Positions 61,458 to 64,000 of a stretch of 64,000 nt of DNA are shown in pieces (the stretch's first letter is position 1; each line of letters opens with the position of its first letter). The stretch covers positions 62,001 to 126,000 of the forward strand of contig CANPVZ010000004.1 of the NCBI GenBank assembly GCA_947581855.1, in the 5' to 3' direction. The position numbers and the translations under genes were made by a program. Below the pieces are notes generated by a model. That model saw only the letters and a list, made by a program, of their open reading frames with translations. It was not told the DNA's origin and did no database searches. This DNA is from an uncultured Phocaeicola sp. (lineage in GTDB: Bacteria > Bacteroidota > Bacteroidia > Bacteroidales > Bacteroidaceae).

Positions 61458-64000
61458 ACTATCTTCTTGATATCATTGAGTTTATTCAAAGCCTCCAACG
61501 GGGTAAGGTTGTTCACATCCAGATGCAGAATCTCATCGCGTATCTGGCAAAGTACAGGATCGTCCAACTGGAAGAAACTCAGTTGCATGCCCTCCCGGCT
61601 CTCTATAATCTCCGCCGTAGGGCGGCTGCCGATGCCTTGTTGACGGTTCTCCTTTTCCAACTGTTTCAGAATATCATTGGCTCGCTTCACGATACTTTTC
61701 GGCATTCCCGCCATTTTGGCCACATGAATACCGAAGGAGTGCTCGCTCCCGCCCCGCTCCAGTTTACGCAGGAAGATGACTTTATTATCAATCTCTTTCA
61801 CCGACACATTATAATTTTTAATGCGAGGGAAACTCTTTTCCATCTCATTCAGTTCGTGATAATGGGTAGCAAACAAAGTACGGGCTTTTGCTTTCGGATG
61901 TTCGTGAATATATTCCACAATAGCCCACGCGATGGAGATTCCATCGTAAGTGGAAGTTCCTCGTCCCAATTCGTCGAATAACACCAGACTGCGAGACGAG
62001 ATATTATTCAGAATATCTGCCGCTTCATTCATTTCTACCATAAAAGTAGACTCTCCCACCGAGATATTGTCGCTGGCGCCCACTCGGGTGAAGATTTTGT
62101 CCACCAGGCCTATGCAGGCACTCTCAGCCGGAACAAAACTACCTATCTGGGCCAACAATGTTATCAATGCCGTTTGCCGCAACAAAGCAGATTTACCCGC
62201 CATATTGGGCCCGGTAATAATGATAATTTGCTGTTTTCCACTGTCAAGCATCACATCGTTGGCAATGTATTTCTCCCCCGGCGGAAGTTGTTTTTCAATC
62301 ACCGGATGTCTTCCCTGACGGATATCTATTACCTCGCTATCTTCTATTACGGGACGTACATAGTTATTTTCCCGCGCCACATTGGCAAAAGAAAGCAGGC
62401 AATCGAGACGAGCTATCTGATTGGCATCGGTCTGTATCAACGGGATGAACTCCATCAATGAAGTAACCAATTCGGTATATAAGCGGTTTTCGAGCGTCAG
62501 AATCCGGTCTTCCGCTCCCAAAATCTTTTCCTCATACTCTTTCAGTTCCTGAGTAATATAACGCTCCACATTGGCCAGGGTCTGTTTACGGATCCATTCC
62601 GACGGAACTTTTTCTTTATGTGCATTCCGCACTTCGATATAGTAACCGAAAACATTGTTATAACCTATTTTCAAACTGGGAATATTCGTTTGTTCACTCT
62701 CCCGTTGTTGAATCTGTAACAGATAATCTTTACCTGAGAAAGCGATATGACGCAGTTCGTCCAATTCCGCGTTTACACCATCTCGAATCACTCCGCCTTT
62801 ATTAAGCAACACCGGCGGGTCATTCTGTATCTCTTTGGCAATGCGTTCACGCACTTCCATACAGAGGTTCAGCTTCTCTCCTATCCTTCTCAGGCTCTCA
62901 TTCTCCGCCTGCATGCAAATCTCTTTAATAGGTTCAATAGCCTGTAAGGCAACCTTTAGCTGTACCATTTCACGCGGTGAAATTCGTCCGACCGCCGCTT
63001 TGGAAACAATGCGCTCCAAGTCGCCAATCTGGTGCAACTGGTCTTCAATCACCCCTTTAAAATCGGGATCCCGAAAGAAGTAATCCACTACATCCAAACG
63101 TTCGTTAATCTGCTTTTCATCCCGTAAGGGAAAAACCATCCAGCGTTTCAGCAAGCGAGCCCCCATCGGACTAATGGTTTTGTCAATGACATCCAGCAAG
63201 CTAATGCCTTCGTTCATCATGCTGTCTATCAGTTCCAGGCTCCGCACGGTAAATTTGTCCAACCGCACGTAACGGTCTTCTTCAATGCGCGAAAGCGAAG
63301 TGATATGGCTTATTTGGGTATGTTGCGTAAGTTCGAGATATTGAAGAATAGCGCCTGCCGCCACAATACCGTTGCGAAGATGTTCCACTCCGAAACCTTT
63401 CAAATTCTTCGTTTCAAAATGCTTCAACAGTTTCTCCTTTGAAGAAGTTTCCGTAAACATCCAGTCTTCCAGTTCAAACGTAAAATATTTGCCTGTAAAG
63501 GTACGCTCGAACCATTCTTTCTTTCCTCTTTCAAAGAGTACCTCTTTCGGAGCAAAGTTATTAAGCAATTTATCCACATAATCGGCAGGACCCTCCGCCG
63601 TAAGAAACTCTCCGGTGGAGATATCAAGAAAAGATACTCCACATGTTCCCTTTCCGAAATAAATAGCGGCAAGAAAGTTATTTTCTTTGTAATTCAGCAC
63701 ATTATCGTTAATCGAGACACCGGGTGTCACCAGTTCGGTAATTCCACGCTTTACCAGTTTACGGGTACTTTTCGGGTCTTCCAACTGGTCGCAAATAGCG
63801 ACGCGTTTTCCGGCGCGTACCAATTTAGGTAAATAGGTATCTAAAGCATGGTGAGGGAAACCGGCCATTTCAACCGTACGTCCTTGTTGTCCGTTAGCGC
63901 GTTTGGTTAGGGTAATGCCCAATATTTCAGATGCCACGATAGCATCTTCCGAATAGGTTTCATAAAAATCTCCGCAACGAAACAATAATACTGCATCCGG
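61445..64000 (-). CDS. mutS: DNA mismatch repair protein MutS (start beyond window edge)
   Basis: MutS finds mismatches and small loops and starts repair with MutL. The window holds the protein from near its N terminus. Reading in from base 64000 gives [16 protein letters not shown], which contains the mismatch-reading Phe-x-Glu (FYE) motif, so only roughly the first 20-30 codons are missing. The connector, core and clamp regions follow, then Walker [16 protein letters not shown], Walker [17 protein letters not shown] and the helix-turn-helix C terminus. A shorter frame from a TTG at 63985 is not a real start. Its stop lies inside a terminator hairpin and it converges with lgt across array E. 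Confidence 0.97.
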   Translation of the reverse strand, partial: PDAVLLFRCGDFYETYSEDAIVASEILGITLTKRANGQQGRTVEMAGFPHHALDTYLPKLVRAGKRVAICDQLEDPKSTRKLVKRGITELVTPGVSINDNVLNYKENNFLAAIYFGKGTCGVSFLDISTGEFLTAEGPADYVDKLLNNFAPKEVLFERGKKEWFERTFTGKYFTFELEDWMFTETSSKEKLLKHFETKNLKGFGVEHLRNGIVAAGAILQYLELTQHTQISHITSLSRIEEDRYVRLDKFTVRSLELIDSMMNEGISLLDVIDKTISPMGARLLKRWMVFPLRDEKQINERLDVVDYFFRDPDFKGVIEDQLHQIGDLERIVSKAAVGRISPREMVQLKVALQAIEPIKEICMQAENESLRRIGEKLNLCMEVRERIAKEIQNDPPVLLNKGGVIRDGVNAELDELRHIAFSGKDYLLQIQQRESEQTNIPSLKIGYNNVFGYYIEVRNAHKEKVPSEWIRKQTLANVERYITQELKEYEEKILGAEDRILTLENRLYTELVTSLMEFIPLIQTDANQIARLDCLLSFANVARENNYVRPVIEDSEVIDIRQGRHPVIEKQLPPGEKYIANDVMLDSGKQQIIIITGPNMAGKSALLRQTALITLLAQIGSFVPAESACIGLVDKIFTRVGASDNISVGESTFMVEMNEAADILNNISSRSLVLFDELGRGTSTYDGISIAWAIVEYIHEHPKAKARTLFATHYHELNEMEKSFPRIKNYNVSVKEIDNKVIFLRKLERGGSEHSFGIHVAKMAGMPKSIVKRANDILKQLEKENRQQGIGSRPTAEIIESREGMQLSFFQLDDPVLCQIRDEILHLDVNNLTPLEALNKLNDIKKIVGGK

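Noticed and set aside
63985-63985. TTG start for MutS inside the window
   Set aside because: The frame and the family motif continue upstream to base 64000, so the true start is outside.

Overview
The window looks like a chromosome segment of a Bacteroides-type member of the Bacteroidota. The evidence is two SusC/SusD outer-membrane pairs, SusD lipoproteins with a Cys lipobox, almost no Shine-Dalgarno sites, and repeated matches to the Bacteroides vegetative promoter (TTTG, 19-21 bp, TAnnTTTG). The best promoter match is upstream of the fumarate reductase/succinate dehydrogenase operon (TTTG-N20-TAATTTTG, 26115-26146, minus strand). No rRNA, tRNA, prophage, CRISPR array or intact insertion sequence was found.

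Layout. 1-5.9 kb: 5'-complete part of a DEAD-box RNA helicase, a secreted protein of unknown function, a large outer-membrane beta-barrel protein and a decayed secreted-protein gene behind it. 5.9-15.9 kb: PfkB kinase and LOG-family protein, M16 peptidase, SDR dehydrogenase, then the operon dapB, lepB, lepB-like, WbqC-family, divergent from a DUF2851 gene. 16-22 kb: a LruC-type lipoprotein, a hotdog thioesterase overlapping dprA, and a MscS/YbdG-like channel. 22.5-26 kb: the three-gene frd/sdh operon. 26.5-40.3 kb: housekeeping genes (TIGR02757, mnmG, apt, uvrC, dtd, mazG-like, deoC, polyprenyl synthase, polA), with a perfect parS match between mnmG and apt. 40.6-42 kb: a candidate structured RNA, a broken lipoprotein gene and a membrane protein. 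42.3-58.6 kb: accessory region with a metalloprotease-SusC-SusD operon, an SGNH plus alpha/beta-hydrolase fusion, a Dabb protein, a HAD phosphatase and a second SusC-SusD pair whose SusC lacks its N terminus. 58.7-64 kb: ychF, lgt and mutS (mutS start lies off the right edge).

The most unusual signal is outside the genes. Five intergenic regions hold short arrays of palindromic or hyphenated-palindromic motifs with a strict period of 22 or 23 bp (2645-2754, 16440-16541, 35907-36009, 51631-51764, 60941-61041). A sixth has a 14-bp period (28025-28066). The core motif differs between loci, except that two arrays 25 kb apart share the core TTTGTGCACAAA, the 23-bp period and even some between-core sequence. 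Four of the six lie between convergent gene ends. Two families of MITE-like elements (three and two copies) occupy other gaps. Further points: a signal-peptidase paralogue in which both catalytic residues appear replaced, a near-identical promoter plus inverted repeat in front of two separate genes, and a truncated SusC that begins inside a perfect palindrome.

All calls rest on reading the sequence and on family knowledge. No database search or folding program was run.
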